Shown in pieces: positions 9,951 through 19,399 of a stretch of DNA of 64,000 nucleotides. The translations under genes and the position numbers were made by a program. The notes below the pieces were generated by a model. It saw nothing but the letters and a program-made list of their open reading frames with translations, was not told where the DNA came from and did no database searches. Source of the stretch: Kitagawia praeruptora (lineage: Eukaryota > Streptophyta > Magnoliopsida > Apiales > Apiaceae); the NCBI GenBank assembly GCA_037693485.1, contig CM075346.1, positions 60,197,001-60,261,000 of the forward strand, written 5' to 3'. The first letter of the stretch is position 1; every line of letters starts with the position of its first letter.

Positions 9951-11551
9951 TGATAAGTGGATTTTATATCCACTATTTGCATTCCATTCGTACTTAAAAT
10001 GATTGCGAGTTCTCAAGTTTCGTGTTAGTTTGATGTGTTTTCATCTAATTTGTGTAGGTTGCATAGTAGGGTGGCATTGGTGTTGTTGGTGAAGAAATGG
10101 TGGTAATCTGTGAGTTTAAAGTAGAAATTACAGGAAGTCCAGGGCATGAGAACTCATGAATTTGAGCACAATGCGCATACTTCACTGTTTTGGCCATAAC
10201 TGGAGTTCCAGACATCGGAATTGGGCGATTCAAAAGCCCACGCGAAGAGGAGAGAATTCTCTACAATTCTGGACAGGGAGTGGAGGCGCTCCTGCGCGAT
10301 GCCAGGCGCTGCAGCGCTGTTTCAGGCGCTGTTGCGCTGATTCAGGAGCAAGGGCGCTCGTTCAAGGGCTATAGCGCTTCAGCAAGGGAGGCAGCGCTCG
10401 AGAGCTGAAATTCCAGGGATAAGCAAGAGCAACAGCGCTCCATTTAAGCGCAGCAGCGCTCGAGCGGCTTGATTGGCAGAATTTTATTTCCTTATACCGG
10501 GTCAAGATGGTTTTGGGCCTATTTTTATTAGGGCATCTTTATATGTATTATTGGAGACCTAAAAACATTATCTATCGTGTTCTTAATTTATCTTAGCAAC
10601 TATCAACACTTTTTCATCTAGATTTCAAGAACATTTTCAAGGAAATTCTCCAAGTTAGTGACAAGCAAGGATTATTCTTTGGAACCTTTGTACTCTTCTA
10701 TTTTGGGGATTTATTTCTAAACCTTATTTCTCTCTTCTATATTTATTTGCTTGTTTTAGAATTATGTTATCCCTAGAACCCATGATGGCGATTAGGTCGA
10801 TTATGGGCTAAATCGTTACCATGGGATTTTAATGGATTTTTCTATGGATTCTAGTAATTGAGTGTTATTTATGCCTTGGTGTGTGATTGAATGTATTGAT
10901 TGCCTAGTATGTTTATGCTTATTCGTTATAAGTGAGTCGCGAACACTTGTAATTGTTTGTTTAATCCTAGTGAATGCGAAAGTGGATCTAGGGTTTAGAA
11001 CAATTCATGCTAGCATAGGTTTTTGCATGTGAAGAACATGTATTAATTTGTGGTGTAATTCTAACCGTCTTGCATCGACTATGTGATTTAATGGGTGCTT
11101 GATTTTCAACTGGTATGTGTTCAATTGCTATAGACATATAGGGACTACACATATTTGGTGACTACTTGACTTCTATCAATTGTGGATGATCAGTAGGATG
11201 GTATATGCACAACGAAAGTTGGTGTGTATCAGTTTAGTGCATCTAATCAGTAATCAACTCTGTCACATGCTAGGCTAAAGGGCATAAGATTCTAGATGAA
11301 GTAGTAAATGAAATTGAAATCCCATGTTTGTTTATTATAAAGTTAAAGTTAAGTTATTTCCTCGTAATTGGCTTAGTTGGTAATTAATCTTTAGTAAATC
11401 AAAACCAATTGTGATTGTCTTAGCAGTGAGTGTAAATCATAAGCTGGTGCATAAGTGAACATAACAAACAATTTGAGTCTCTGTGGGAACGAATCCTATT
11501 TACTCTATATTACTTGTTGACCACGTTCTCTTGCGTGAATAAGTGCGAACA
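9951..11551 (+). repeat. 5' LTR of element B
   Basis: It runs from TGATAAGTGGATTTTATATC to GCGAACA, 1601 bp. A palindromic start (GTGGATTTTATATCCAC) is shared with the C LTR. A cluster of GCGCT repeats lies at 10,285-10,460 and a TATA-like CTTTATATG near 10,530. Short frames in it are not genes. Confidence 0.93.
10285..10460. repeat. GCGCT short-repeat cluster in the 5' LTR of B
   Basis: More than a dozen copies of GGCGCT/AGCGCT/GCGCTCG occur in about 175 bp of otherwise AT-rich LTR, often as CAGCGCT. The same cluster is at 14,927-15,102 in the 3' LTR. Element C has CAGTCTG repeats at the equivalent place, and G has GCTCTCAGC. Confidence 0.85.
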
Positions 11552-11557
11552 AGTTTT

Positions 11558-11575
11558 TGGCGCCGCTGCCGGGGA
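11558..11575 (+). promoter_or_regulatory. Primer binding site of element B (tRNA-Asp-like)
   Basis: TGGCGCCGCTGCCGGGGA starts 7 nt after the 5' LTR. Apart from one base in the middle it is complementary to the 3' end of plant tRNA-Asp, the usual primer for many gypsy elements. Confidence 0.8.
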
Positions 11576-11659
11576 CTCGGTTCATTGTTTGTTTAGTTTA
11601 TGATCTTGTCATCAATTTGGGTTAAATTCACTGACTCAGACGTTTTTTTTTTTTATTTG

Positions 11660-13138
11660 ATGGATTATTGGGAGCAGGAATTCGTAATTGTTTGTGAGCT
11701 GTGTGCAGGTGGACATTACACTCATCAATGTGAGTATAACAGAAACCGGCCAAATTTCAGCTGGGACTACAATCAGAGTGGTATGGAGCAATCTCAATAT
11801 CCATCCTACCCGCTCCAAAATCAGCAGTTTGAAGATGAGCCATACAGTCCAGGGGGAATTCAGCAGCAACAGGGGCAACAATTTCAGCATCAGTATGCCC
11901 CAATGCATCAACACTTTCAGCCTCCTGAATTTCAGCAGCAGCAATTTCAGACTTGGTCTATCCAACAGTCGACCGAAGAAGCTGAATTAGAAGAATTGAG
12001 GTTGATGGCTAAAAGCAATGCATTGTCTCTCCAGAGAATAGGAGATCAGATTGGTCAAATTGCAAATGCATTACAAACATTGAATCATATTGCAAGTGAC
12101 ACAGAAGGCCTAGCTGTAGAGGAGGAGGACAAGAACCTTCCTATCAGTCTTGACTGGCCTTTCTTAGCCACGGGTGAGACCATGATCGTAGTTCATGAAG
12201 GAGAGTCTGAGGGCAAAGATGGGGAAGAAGCAGAACATGAAGCTGATAAGGAAGCAGAGTCGGAGGCAAACCAATCAGAAAATTCAGAATGTCCAGAAAA
12301 CTCGATTCTAAATAATCAGCCGCAACCACTTCCTTTGCAATCTGAAAATTTTGAAGAATCAGCCCAAGATCAAGAAAATTCCAAGGCTCAAGTGGCTATG
12401 CTATTTCCTTCGAAGGATGAAGAGGGTCTCAGTGTGGAAGATGATGAATTAGGAGAGCATGTTCAGTTGTTGAATGCTGCTCCGTTGCAATCTGACTTCG
12501 ACCAGTTGGAGGCCGAAGAGGAAAAGAGCATCACTCATGTTGACAAATCTACTCCGGAGAAGACTACAGAGATCGTCCAAATCGATTTTCCTCCTCCATA
12601 TCCACAGAGGCTTCAGAAGCAAACTCTAGCCATGAATTTGACGGCGGAGGATGAGGAGTGTTTTAGCTTGAAATTGGTTGATGCAGGGCAGAGTAAAAAG
12701 TATGACACGGAGAAGGAGAAGGCAAAGCATGGCCAACTGAGGATTACAGTGCCTTGGTTAATGGGGCTACGTATTCCACATAAGTTGCTTGGAGTGGAAG
12801 ATCTCTGGAATTCTCAGGTGCGCCTTAAGCCATCATTTGAAGGAGCTCCCGAACTTGAGCTAAAAACATTGCTAGTTCACCTGGGGTATGTTTCTTGTAA
12901 TTCAAATCCTTTGCTTGCTATTGTTATTGCTGCTAACTTTTCAGGTAGGCGGGAGAATGTTGTTAAGAGATCTTGTGAGGAGCGAAAACGGGTAAAGCTT
13001 GTCGTCAATGACGTTGCTCCGAAGAAGATCATTAAATGGCCTTATAGAGTTACGGTGCAGAAATTTTCAAGAGGAAAATTGTGGCCAAGTCTAGCTAAAG
13101 ACGTTAAAGAAAGGCGCTTCGTGGGAGGCAACCCATGA
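11660..13138 (+). CDS. Element B gag-like protein with a CxxC-H-C zinc motif
   Basis: I take the start at 11,660 (MDYWEQ), because element C has a matching start MDFRTYY at 48,812; an in-frame ATG at 11,600 adds 20 codons from the leader. The protein has about 492 residues. Near the N-terminus is CELCAGGHYTHQC (C-x2-C-x3-H-x4-C), a zinc motif seen in gypsy gag tails. Next come a Gln-rich segment (about 25-95), a predicted coiled coil (EELRLMAKSNALSL..., about 110-150), a very acidic middle and a basic C-terminus ending RRFVGGNP. No capsid, protease or RT domain is visible. The GGNP-coding end (GGGAGGCAACCCA) is conserved at the DNA level in C near 47,775. Function is inferred only: perhaps an RNA-binding remnant of gag. 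Confidence 0.7.
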   Translation: MDYWEQEFVIVCELCAGGHYTHQCEYNRNRPNFSWDYNQSGMEQSQYPSYPLQNQQFEDEPYSPGGIQQQQGQQFQHQYAPMHQHFQPPEFQQQQFQTWSIQQSTEEAELEELRLMAKSNALSLQRIGDQIGQIANALQTLNHIASDTEGLAVEEEDKNLPISLDWPFLATGETMIVVHEGESEGKDGEEAEHEADKEAESEANQSENSECPENSILNNQPQPLPLQSENFEESAQDQENSKAQVAMLFPSKDEEGLSVEDDELGEHVQLLNAAPLQSDFDQLEAEEEKSITHVDKSTPEKTTEIVQIDFPPPYPQRLQKQTLAMNLTAEDEECFSLKLVDAGQSKKYDTEKEKAKHGQLRITVPWLMGLRIPHKLLGVEDLWNSQVRLKPSFEGAPELELKTLLVHLGYVSCNSNPLLAIVIAANFSGRRENVVKRSCEERKRVKLVVNDVAPKKIIKWPYRVTVQKFSRGKLWPSLAKDVKERRFVGGNP

Positions 13139-13292
13139 TTTCATGCTTTCGAATAAAACAACAGTTGTGTTGGAGCGCACCACGTCTATCCACCACCAGA
13201 CACACCACCCGAGGAGGGTGGAGATGCCGGCGTGTAGGGGAGTATCTCTTGTACCCTTTTAATTTACCTTCAATGAGGACATTGCAATTTTT

Positions 13293-13303
13293 AAGTTTGG
13301 GGG
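13293..13303 (+). repeat. Upstream PPT-like tract of element B
   Basis: AAGTTTGGGGG preceded by GAGGACATTG mirrors the final PPT (GAGGACAAGC...AAGTTTGGGGG). Element C has the same arrangement at 47,683-47,693, so this internal copy is conserved. Confidence 0.7.
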
Positions 13304-13862
13304 TGATTTTAGGGTATTAAGAGTCATTGCATTGCATATAGTTGCATATTCATGTTAGTCATATTAGAATTTTTGCATTTAGTTTTGCCATGCCATTTAG
13401 ATTGCATTTAGGATGCCATGTCATATAGCTTCAATTAGGATTTAATATCATGTTGTTCATGCATTTCATGCATTTCATATGATTCCATATGAGTGTCTGT
13501 TTCTGGCTCGATAGGTCGACGTTAATTTGGGTGTGATGACAATGAATAGAGGGTTGATTTAAGTACTTATGAAATTGACTTGCATGTGTCGGGAACACAA
13601 TCTTTTCACGGTCTCACTGTTTGCTCTGGGGCTAGATCGAGTCATACCTTGTTTGGTTGTTGAGATTTAATCACTTATTTATATCTAGAATTTTCGTTAT
13701 TCCCTTGATGGCGTAGGAGCACTTAAGTATAAGTTTGGGGGAAAACAGGGATTTCATGCTAAGTGTCGTGTCGTAGTGTAATAATGGCTAGGCGTCAAAT
13801 GGCTAGTAGCCGGCTCATATTTGATATGAGTAGTCTAGGGGGGTGAGACAGTGCACCCATGT

Positions 13863-13953
13863 GAAAAAAAAAAGAAGAGAAAAGGCAAGAAAAAGAGTCA
13901 AAAGAAAAAAAGAAAAGAAAAAAAAAGAGAAGAAATAGAAAAAAAAAAAAAAG
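13863..13953 (+). repeat. Purine-rich (A/G) tract in element B
   Basis: About 90 bp consist nearly only of A and G with long A runs. Element C has the complement (T/C tract at 46,737-46,787) at the matching place. Confidence 0.85.
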
Positions 13954-14579
13954 TTGTGAGAATAAAAAAATGAGGGATTGTGAGAGTGTGTGTATGCTAA
14001 TTGGCTAGGGTGAGCTCTTTAGTACTCGAGCAAGTAAGATCGAGGGGTTTTTATGCCTAGTGACCTAAGACTTTTCCGGTCTGGGATCCACTAACCTAAC
14101 GCTCGCTACAAGGGTGCTATTGTATAAGCCTTTAGGGGTCTCACCCATTGCACAGTCAAAAGCATGTGTGTTTTGTGTTTTGTGATGTTTTATGTAGTAA
14201 AGCATGAGTCCTTGTCTACCTTAAATGATGATGGCGGTGTCTTTGAGTCATGGAGTGTCTAAAGTCTATTCTGTTTATAAACATGTGATTGTCTTGGCGA
14301 AGAATTGGTTATGCCTTTGATCTAGTTTCGAGAGTATATCTAGTGAGAAATGCACACACCACGTTTCCAAGCATGTATTGTTAGTATACGGGGCTTAGTC
14401 GAGCTCTGTTTGGCGTTGTTGCATTCTTTGAGGCGTTTGCTTGTGAGTTGGTTTTGGTAACTCGTGTGTGGGATTATTGCATTAGGACATTCTTGCATAA
14501 TCATGACATTAAATTCTTAGTTGCATTCATTCATCATTTTAGAGTTGAGTTTGCATTGCTTGAGGACAAGCAACGGTTT

Positions 14580-14590
14580 AAGTTTGGGGG
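14580..14590 (+). promoter_or_regulatory. Polypurine tract of element B
   Basis: AAGTTTGGGGG lies 2 nt before the 3' LTR at 14,593. It is the expected primer for plus-strand DNA synthesis. Confidence 0.88.
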
Positions 14591-14592
14591 TT

Positions 14593-16193
14593 TGATAAGT
14601 GGATTTTATATCCACTATTTGCATTCCATTCGTACTTAAAACGATTGCGAGTTCTCAAGTTTCGTGTTAGTTTGATGTGTTTTCATATAATTTGTGTAGG
14701 TTGCATAGTAGGGTGGCATTGGTGTTGTTGGTGAAGAAATGGTGGTAATCTGTGAGTTTAAAGTAGAAATTACAGGAAGTCCAGGGCATGAGAACTCAGG
14801 AATTTGAGCACAATGCGCATACTTCACTGTTTTGGCCATAACTGGAGTTCCAGACATCGGAATTGGGCGATTCAAAAGCCCACGCGAAGAGGAGAGAATT
14901 CTCTACAATTCTGGACAGGGAGTGGAGGCGCTCCTGCGCGATGCCAGGCGCTGCAGCGCTGTTTCAGGCGCTGTTGCGCTGATTCAGGAGCAAGGGCGCT
15001 CGTTCAAGGGCTATAGCGCTTCAGCAAGGGAGGCAGCGCTCGAGAGCTGAAATTCCAGGGATAAGCAAGAGCAACAGCGCTCCATTTAAGCGCAGCAGCG
15101 CTCGAGCGGCTTGATTGGCAGAATTTTATTTCCTTATACCGGGTCAAGATGGTTTTGGGCCTATTTTTATTAGGGCATCTTTATATGTATTATTGGAGAC
15201 CTAAAAACATTATCTATCGTGTTCTTAATTTATCTTAGCAACTATCAACACTTTTTCATCTAGATTTCAAGAACATTTTCAAGGAAATTCTCCAAGTTAG
15301 TGACAAGCAAGGATTATTCTTTGGAACCTTTGTACTCTTCTATTTTGGGGATTTATTTCTAAACCTTATTTCTCTCTTCTATATTTATTTGCTTGTTTTA
15401 GAATTATGTTATCCCTAGAACCCATGATGGCGATTAGGTCGATTATGGGCTAAATCGTTACCATGGGATTTTAATGGATTTTTCTATGGATTCTAGTAAT
15501 TGAGTGTTATTTATGCCTTGGTGTGTGATTGAATGTATTGATTGCCTAGTATGTTTATGCTTATTCGTTATAAGTGAGTCGCGAACACTTGTAATTGTTT
15601 GTTTAATCCTAGTGAATGCGAAAGTGGATCTAGGGTTTAGAACAATTCATGCTAGCATAGGTTTTTGCATGTGAAGAACATGTATTAATTTGTGGTGTAA
15701 TTCTAACCGTCTTGCATCGACTATGTGATTTAATGGGTGCTTGATTTTCAACTGGTATGTGTTCAATTGCTATAGACATATAGGGACTACACATATTTGG
15801 TGACTACTTGACTTCTATCAATTGTGGATGATCAGTAGGATGGTATATGCACAACGAAAGTTGGTGTGTATCAGTTTAGTGCATCTAATCAGTAATCAAC
15901 TCTGTCACATGCTAGGCTAAAGGGCATAAGATTCTAGATGAAGTAGTAAATGAAATTGAAATCCCATGTTTGTTTATTATAAAGTTAAAGTTAAGTTATT
16001 TCCTCGTAATTGGCTTAGTTGGTAATTAATCTTTAGTAAATCAAAACCAATTGTGATTGTCTTAGCAGTGAGTGTAAATCATAAGCTGGTGCATAAGTGA
16101 ACATAACAAACAATTTGAGTCTCTGTGGGAACGAATCCTATTTACTGTATATTACTTGTTGACCACGTTCTCTTGCGTGAATAAGTGCGAACA
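14593..16193 (+). repeat. 3' LTR of element B
   Basis: 1601 bp, equal in length to the 5' LTR. Differences noticed by eye include AAAACG/AAAATG, CATATAA/CATCTAA, CTCAGG/CTCATG and TTACTGT/TTACTCT. It carries the same GCGCT cluster. Confidence 0.93.
14927..15102. repeat. GCGCT short-repeat cluster in the 3' LTR of B
   Basis: Second copy of the cluster at 10,285-10,460, without visible changes. Confidence 0.85.
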
Positions 16194-16198
16194 CCTTT
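16194..16198. repeat. Target site duplication (right) of element B, CCTTT
   Basis: Matches 9946-9950. The gag of element A resumes immediately. Confidence 0.9.
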
Positions 16199-17010
16199 TC
16201 CTTGCTTTTGCTTGATTCTGCTCTACCTTCACAAACCTCCCTGTTTGGTGTAGATTTAGCAGCTTCAGTCCTCTTCTCCTCCTTCTGCTCCAAGTTGGCA
16301 ACAAGTGCAACTGACCCACTTTTCTTTTGGGCCTTCTCAATTTCTTCATCCTGCTCCATTTCTAGTTCATATGTCTTTAAAGTTCCATAGAGCCTTTCAA
16401 GAGTAAATGACTTGTACTCTTGAGTGTTTCTTAGAGAAGCAGTCATAGGCTTCCACTCTTTGGGCAGTGATCTCAGAAATTTGAGATTAGAATCTTTCAC
16501 TTGGTAGATTCTTCCATACAGTTTCAAGCCATTCAGTAGCTTTTGAAATCTACTAAATGTGTCATTCAATGTCTCTCCATTCTTGAAATGGAAATGCTCG
16601 TACTGTTGGATCAGTAGTTGCATCTTGTTTTCCCTTACCTGTTATGTACCTTCACAAAGGGTTTGAACAATGTCCCATACTTCCTTGGCGGTAGTACAGT
16701 TGATAACATTGTCAACCATGTCTGTTTCTAAACCATTAAACAGAATATTCATGGTCTTTTTATCTTTGTGAACTTCTGCAACATCCTCAGTACTCCACTC
16801 AGAAACAGGTTTTGGGATGTACGTGTCTGGTGCATCTGCAGCAAGACCAACTCTTGAAGCAGCCTTCATTGGAACATGAGGACCCTTCTCAATGCAATCT
16901 ACAAAGCCTACATCAATAGACATGAGATGTAGACGCATTTTTACTTTCCAGTGAAAGTAATTTTCCCTATCAAGAACCGGTATCTTCACTCCATAATCCT
17001 TCTTAGACAT
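16194..17010 (-). pseudogene. gag: Element A gag, N-terminal third
   Basis: The start ATG is at 17,010 (MSKKDYGVKIPV). The segment contains the YFHWKVKMRLHL block typical of copia gag N-termini (DUF4219-like) and the AKEVWDIVQTL, YEHFHFKNGETLNDTFSRF and LRSLPKEW blocks of the gag polypeptide (UBN2-like) domain. A TAA at 16,642-16,644 replaces the Glu codon expected from the family, so this copy was defective even apart from element B. The rest of gag is at 8,363-9,945. Confidence 0.88.
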
Positions 17011-17050
17011 GTTGGAAGTGTGTTGATCTTTAAACTTCAGATATGTTAGA

Positions 17051-17068
17051 AGCTTGCTCTGATACCAA
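17051..17068 (-). promoter_or_regulatory. Primer binding site of element A (initiator tRNA-Met)
   Basis: On the minus strand TGGTATCAGAGCAAGC follows the LTR end by 1-2 nt. TGGTATCAGAGC is the classical plant tRNA-iMet PBS. Confidence 0.85.
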
Positions 17069-17575
17069 TTGTTATTCCCAGATTACACACTTGTATAATT
17101 GTAGGGGGGGTTGAATACAATTCTTGATAGTTATAAAACTTCTGATAAAAATCACAAAAATCTATAAAGAAATAATTGCTGGATAGAAATGGTTCACAAA
17201 CACATAAAAAATCAGGTGGTTAAATGTACCACCTGAGACTTTTATTTGAAGAAAACCCTGTGATACAAATGTACACAGCTTCTGTGTTTACAACTCTTTG
17301 CTTCTAAAGATATTCAAGAAACCCTAAGCAAATATGTCTGTTTTCTTATTTTCTAAAGAGTTGCTACACTTGGTTATATATCCCAAGTTTACAAGTACTA
17401 CAGGAATAAGATAATATTAATCTAATTCAAGTTGACTTGCTACTCCACTCCAAATCCACATGTAGCCGAAAGGTTGTCCTTGTGAACAGATATGTCCCCT
17501 GCACCTTTCTTGTATGTACTGTGTAAATGGAATGCTTCTTTCTTCTGTGTTTCCAAAGTATGGCTGCCATACTGC

Positions 17576-17583
17576 TTTTTATA
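17576..17583 (-). promoter_or_regulatory. LTR TATA box, element A
   Basis: TATAAAAA on the minus strand, just downstream of the decamer cluster at 17,670-17,785. The same site is present in both D LTRs. Confidence 0.55.
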
Positions 17584-17669
17584 CCAACTATCAACCCATG
17601 TGATCTGTCAGTCAAACCTGTCCTTATCAACTGCTAATTCCCAGCTAGCATAGGATAAAGTGATAATGA

Positions 17670-17785
17670 TTATCCGTTGATGTTGTGCACAATTATCCGT
17701 TGATGGTAGTTTGAGCTGTATCCGTTGATCGAGTAGATTTTGAGTTGTATCCGTTGATAGAGCCCTGTTCTTATCCGTTGATACA
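17670..17785. repeat. ATCCGTTGAT cluster in the A LTR
   Basis: Five near-perfect copies of ATCCGTTGAT occur in 115 bp, all in one orientation, upstream of the LTR TATA box. Confidence 0.88.
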
Positions 17786-17947
17786 CTTTCACTTAGACAG
17801 AATTACATAGTATAGCTTATTTATAACTAAGATGGTAATAAAAATTATCTAAAATACACATAAAAATATACTCTATCAGTATGCACAACACACCCTCTGT
17901 GCAAAGAACTTAAATTTGTCGTCATCCATGATCCATCATTTACAATA

Positions 17948-18210
17948 TACTCTCTCCGTCTCTAAATACTTTTCCCATTTGAGTTGGACATATTTGCCAA
18001 CACACACTTTTAATTGTTAATATCTTCAATTTCGTATTAGTATTAAATATTAAAACTTCAATGTATTAAAGTACTCAGAAATACGAATCTAACAAGATCA
18101 CTTATGACTATATTTGATCTTATAAATTAGACGTAAATTAGTAATTTGTCTGATGTTATGAACAGTCCCGACATTTCAAACGAGAGAAACATTATGCAAC
18201 GGAGGGAATA
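17948..18210. mobile_element. Stowaway-like MITE (CTCCCTCCGT ends)
   Basis: It begins TACTCTCTCCGTCTC and ends CAACGGAGGGAATA, which are imperfect terminal inverted repeats flanked by TA. At 263 bp, AT-rich and without a coding frame, it fits the mariner-derived MITEs that are common near plant genes. Confidence 0.75.
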
Positions 18211-18319
18211 TAATTTTCTTTCAGAAACAAATACGTGTGGAGCTAATGTTGACTATAAAGTAAAAGTTGTGTAGTAGGCAACTTAAGCCAGATAGGTACT
18301 TCATGTAATACAGTTAAAC

Positions 18320-18369
18320 TTCGATAAATGAATACTTTTGGGACTGAAAAAATTTATTCATTTATCGAA
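18320..18369. repeat. 15-bp perfect inverted repeat
   Basis: TTCGATAAATGAATA at 18,320-18,334 is inverted at 18,355-18,369 with a 20-nt loop. It could be the end of an old TIR element or a chance hairpin in AT-rich DNA; nothing else identifies it. Confidence 0.6.
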
Positions 18370-19024
18370 AATATAATTTAGAAATACATTGTCCTTATTA
18401 TGTCATTCCAGACACAAACAGAAAATTCATAAATACTATTTGTTTTTTAAAAAAGCAATAAGAAAAGCATTCATTTGAGTATTCCTTCACCAGGAACAAT
18501 GACCTTAAGATGCAGCAGACATTGTAAAACCCATCACAGACAGACTAGATAACAACAGATCAGATATTTGGGAAGCAAACAAAGCGGATATCAATAAACT
18601 TTATTTCAACTAATCCAGCTTGGCCATGATCATAGAAAATCATAATTGTTCTTAATTCCCTTGTAATTCAGTTAGGATGCACAAAGAAAATTGTATCTGA
18701 AGCTATATATTGAAATTATTCATTATTCGGAATCATCTACTCTCATTCAAGTTTTTTAGAAGTACAGTAAAATAGAATGTACAACGGCATAATCAATCTT
18801 TTTTTAAATTAATGAAACCATGAAAACTCCAACAGCACAACTACAATCAATGAATTTCATTTCAGACGAGTTCATTAAAAATCTAAATATTATTGAAAAG
18901 AATTCACTTCATTTAGGAAATCACAACGAAAATTTAATATGAAGTTGACCAAATCGGAGTCATTCATTACTTTTAGATTTTGATATCATCTAACTAAATA
19001 ATAGAAGTACAAAAAAAAGAGGGT
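18370..19024. other. AT-rich intergenic DNA
   Basis: I see no gene. Parts (about 18,600-18,980) show weak, patchy similarity to sequence near 22,190-22,350, possibly older copies of the duplicated segment described at 21,260-22,150. Confidence 0.4.
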
Positions 19025-19138
19025 GGATCCTCTGTCCCCTTTCTCTGTGTCTCCAAATGGGTCTCGCAGGGGCACTCATTTTGTATTAAAAAAACAAGGG
19101 GACACCGAGAAGACACGGAGAAAGGGGACAGAGGATCC
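19025..19138. mobile_element. Small foldback element
   Basis: 28-bp arms (19,025-19,052 and 19,111-19,138; GGATCCTCTGTCCCCTTTCT...) are inverted repeats with one mismatch around a 58-nt loop. The GC-rich arms contrast with the surroundings. It looks like a short non-autonomous TIR or foldback element; target duplications are not clear. Confidence 0.65.
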
Positions 19139-19399
19139 CAGCTCCAAAAAAAGAGGAAGGTACAAGCATCAATTACAGATTGATTACAAGGAACATGAAA
19201 AATTAACTACGTTCCCAACTCAGAAAGCCTTTAAAACTTCAGCAACAGTCTTCCAAACGTACTTAAAGGGGCAATGAATTAGTTATAGATACCAAAATAT
19301 AGCTTAAGCTCGAGGTGTGGGGGTGTGAAGCAACAGAGGAATGTTCAAGTCAAAACAAGTTTAAGATCTACAGAATTCTCACATATGCTCCTACACTAG

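Larger units (their letters stand above)
13139..14592 (+). other. Non-coding 3' internal region of element B
   Basis: About 1.45 kb lacks a credible coding frame. It holds PPT-like tracts at 13,293-13,303, 13,731-13,741 and 14,580-14,590. A purine-rich run lies at about 13,863-13,953, followed by sequence with counterparts in element C. The last tract directly precedes the 3' LTR and is the working PPT. Confidence 0.75.
9951..16193 (+). mobile_element. Element B: complete non-autonomous LTR retrotransposon
   Basis: A 6243-bp element with two 1601-bp LTRs, a PBS, one gag-like ORF, a long non-coding 3' region and a PPT, flanked by the 5-bp duplication CCTTT. No protease, RT, RNase H or integrase is present, so it must rely on enzymes made by another element. 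LTR ends (TGATAAG...GCGAACA), the tRNA-Asp-like PBS and the AAGTTTGGGGG PPT are gypsy-type features, so a Tat- or Athila-related helper is plausible. I see about four differences between its LTRs, suggesting a recent insertion. It shares layout and protein motif with element C. Confidence 0.92.
17070..17830 (-). repeat. Element A 5' LTR, truncated
   Basis: It matches the D LTR from its TGTTATTCCC edge for about 760 of 982 bp, then diverges abruptly at about 17,826-17,832 (AGCTTATTTA). A TATA box equivalent (minus TATAAAAA) is at 17,576-17,583 and five ATCCGTTGAT copies lie at about 17,670-17,785. The outer about 220 bp, which in D carry three more copies, are missing. Confidence 0.9.

Noticed and set aside
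10156..10408. Two 72-codon frames in the B LTR (also at 14,804-15,050)
   Set aside because: GC-rich GCGCT repeats remove stops by composition; no homology and present only as LTR copies.
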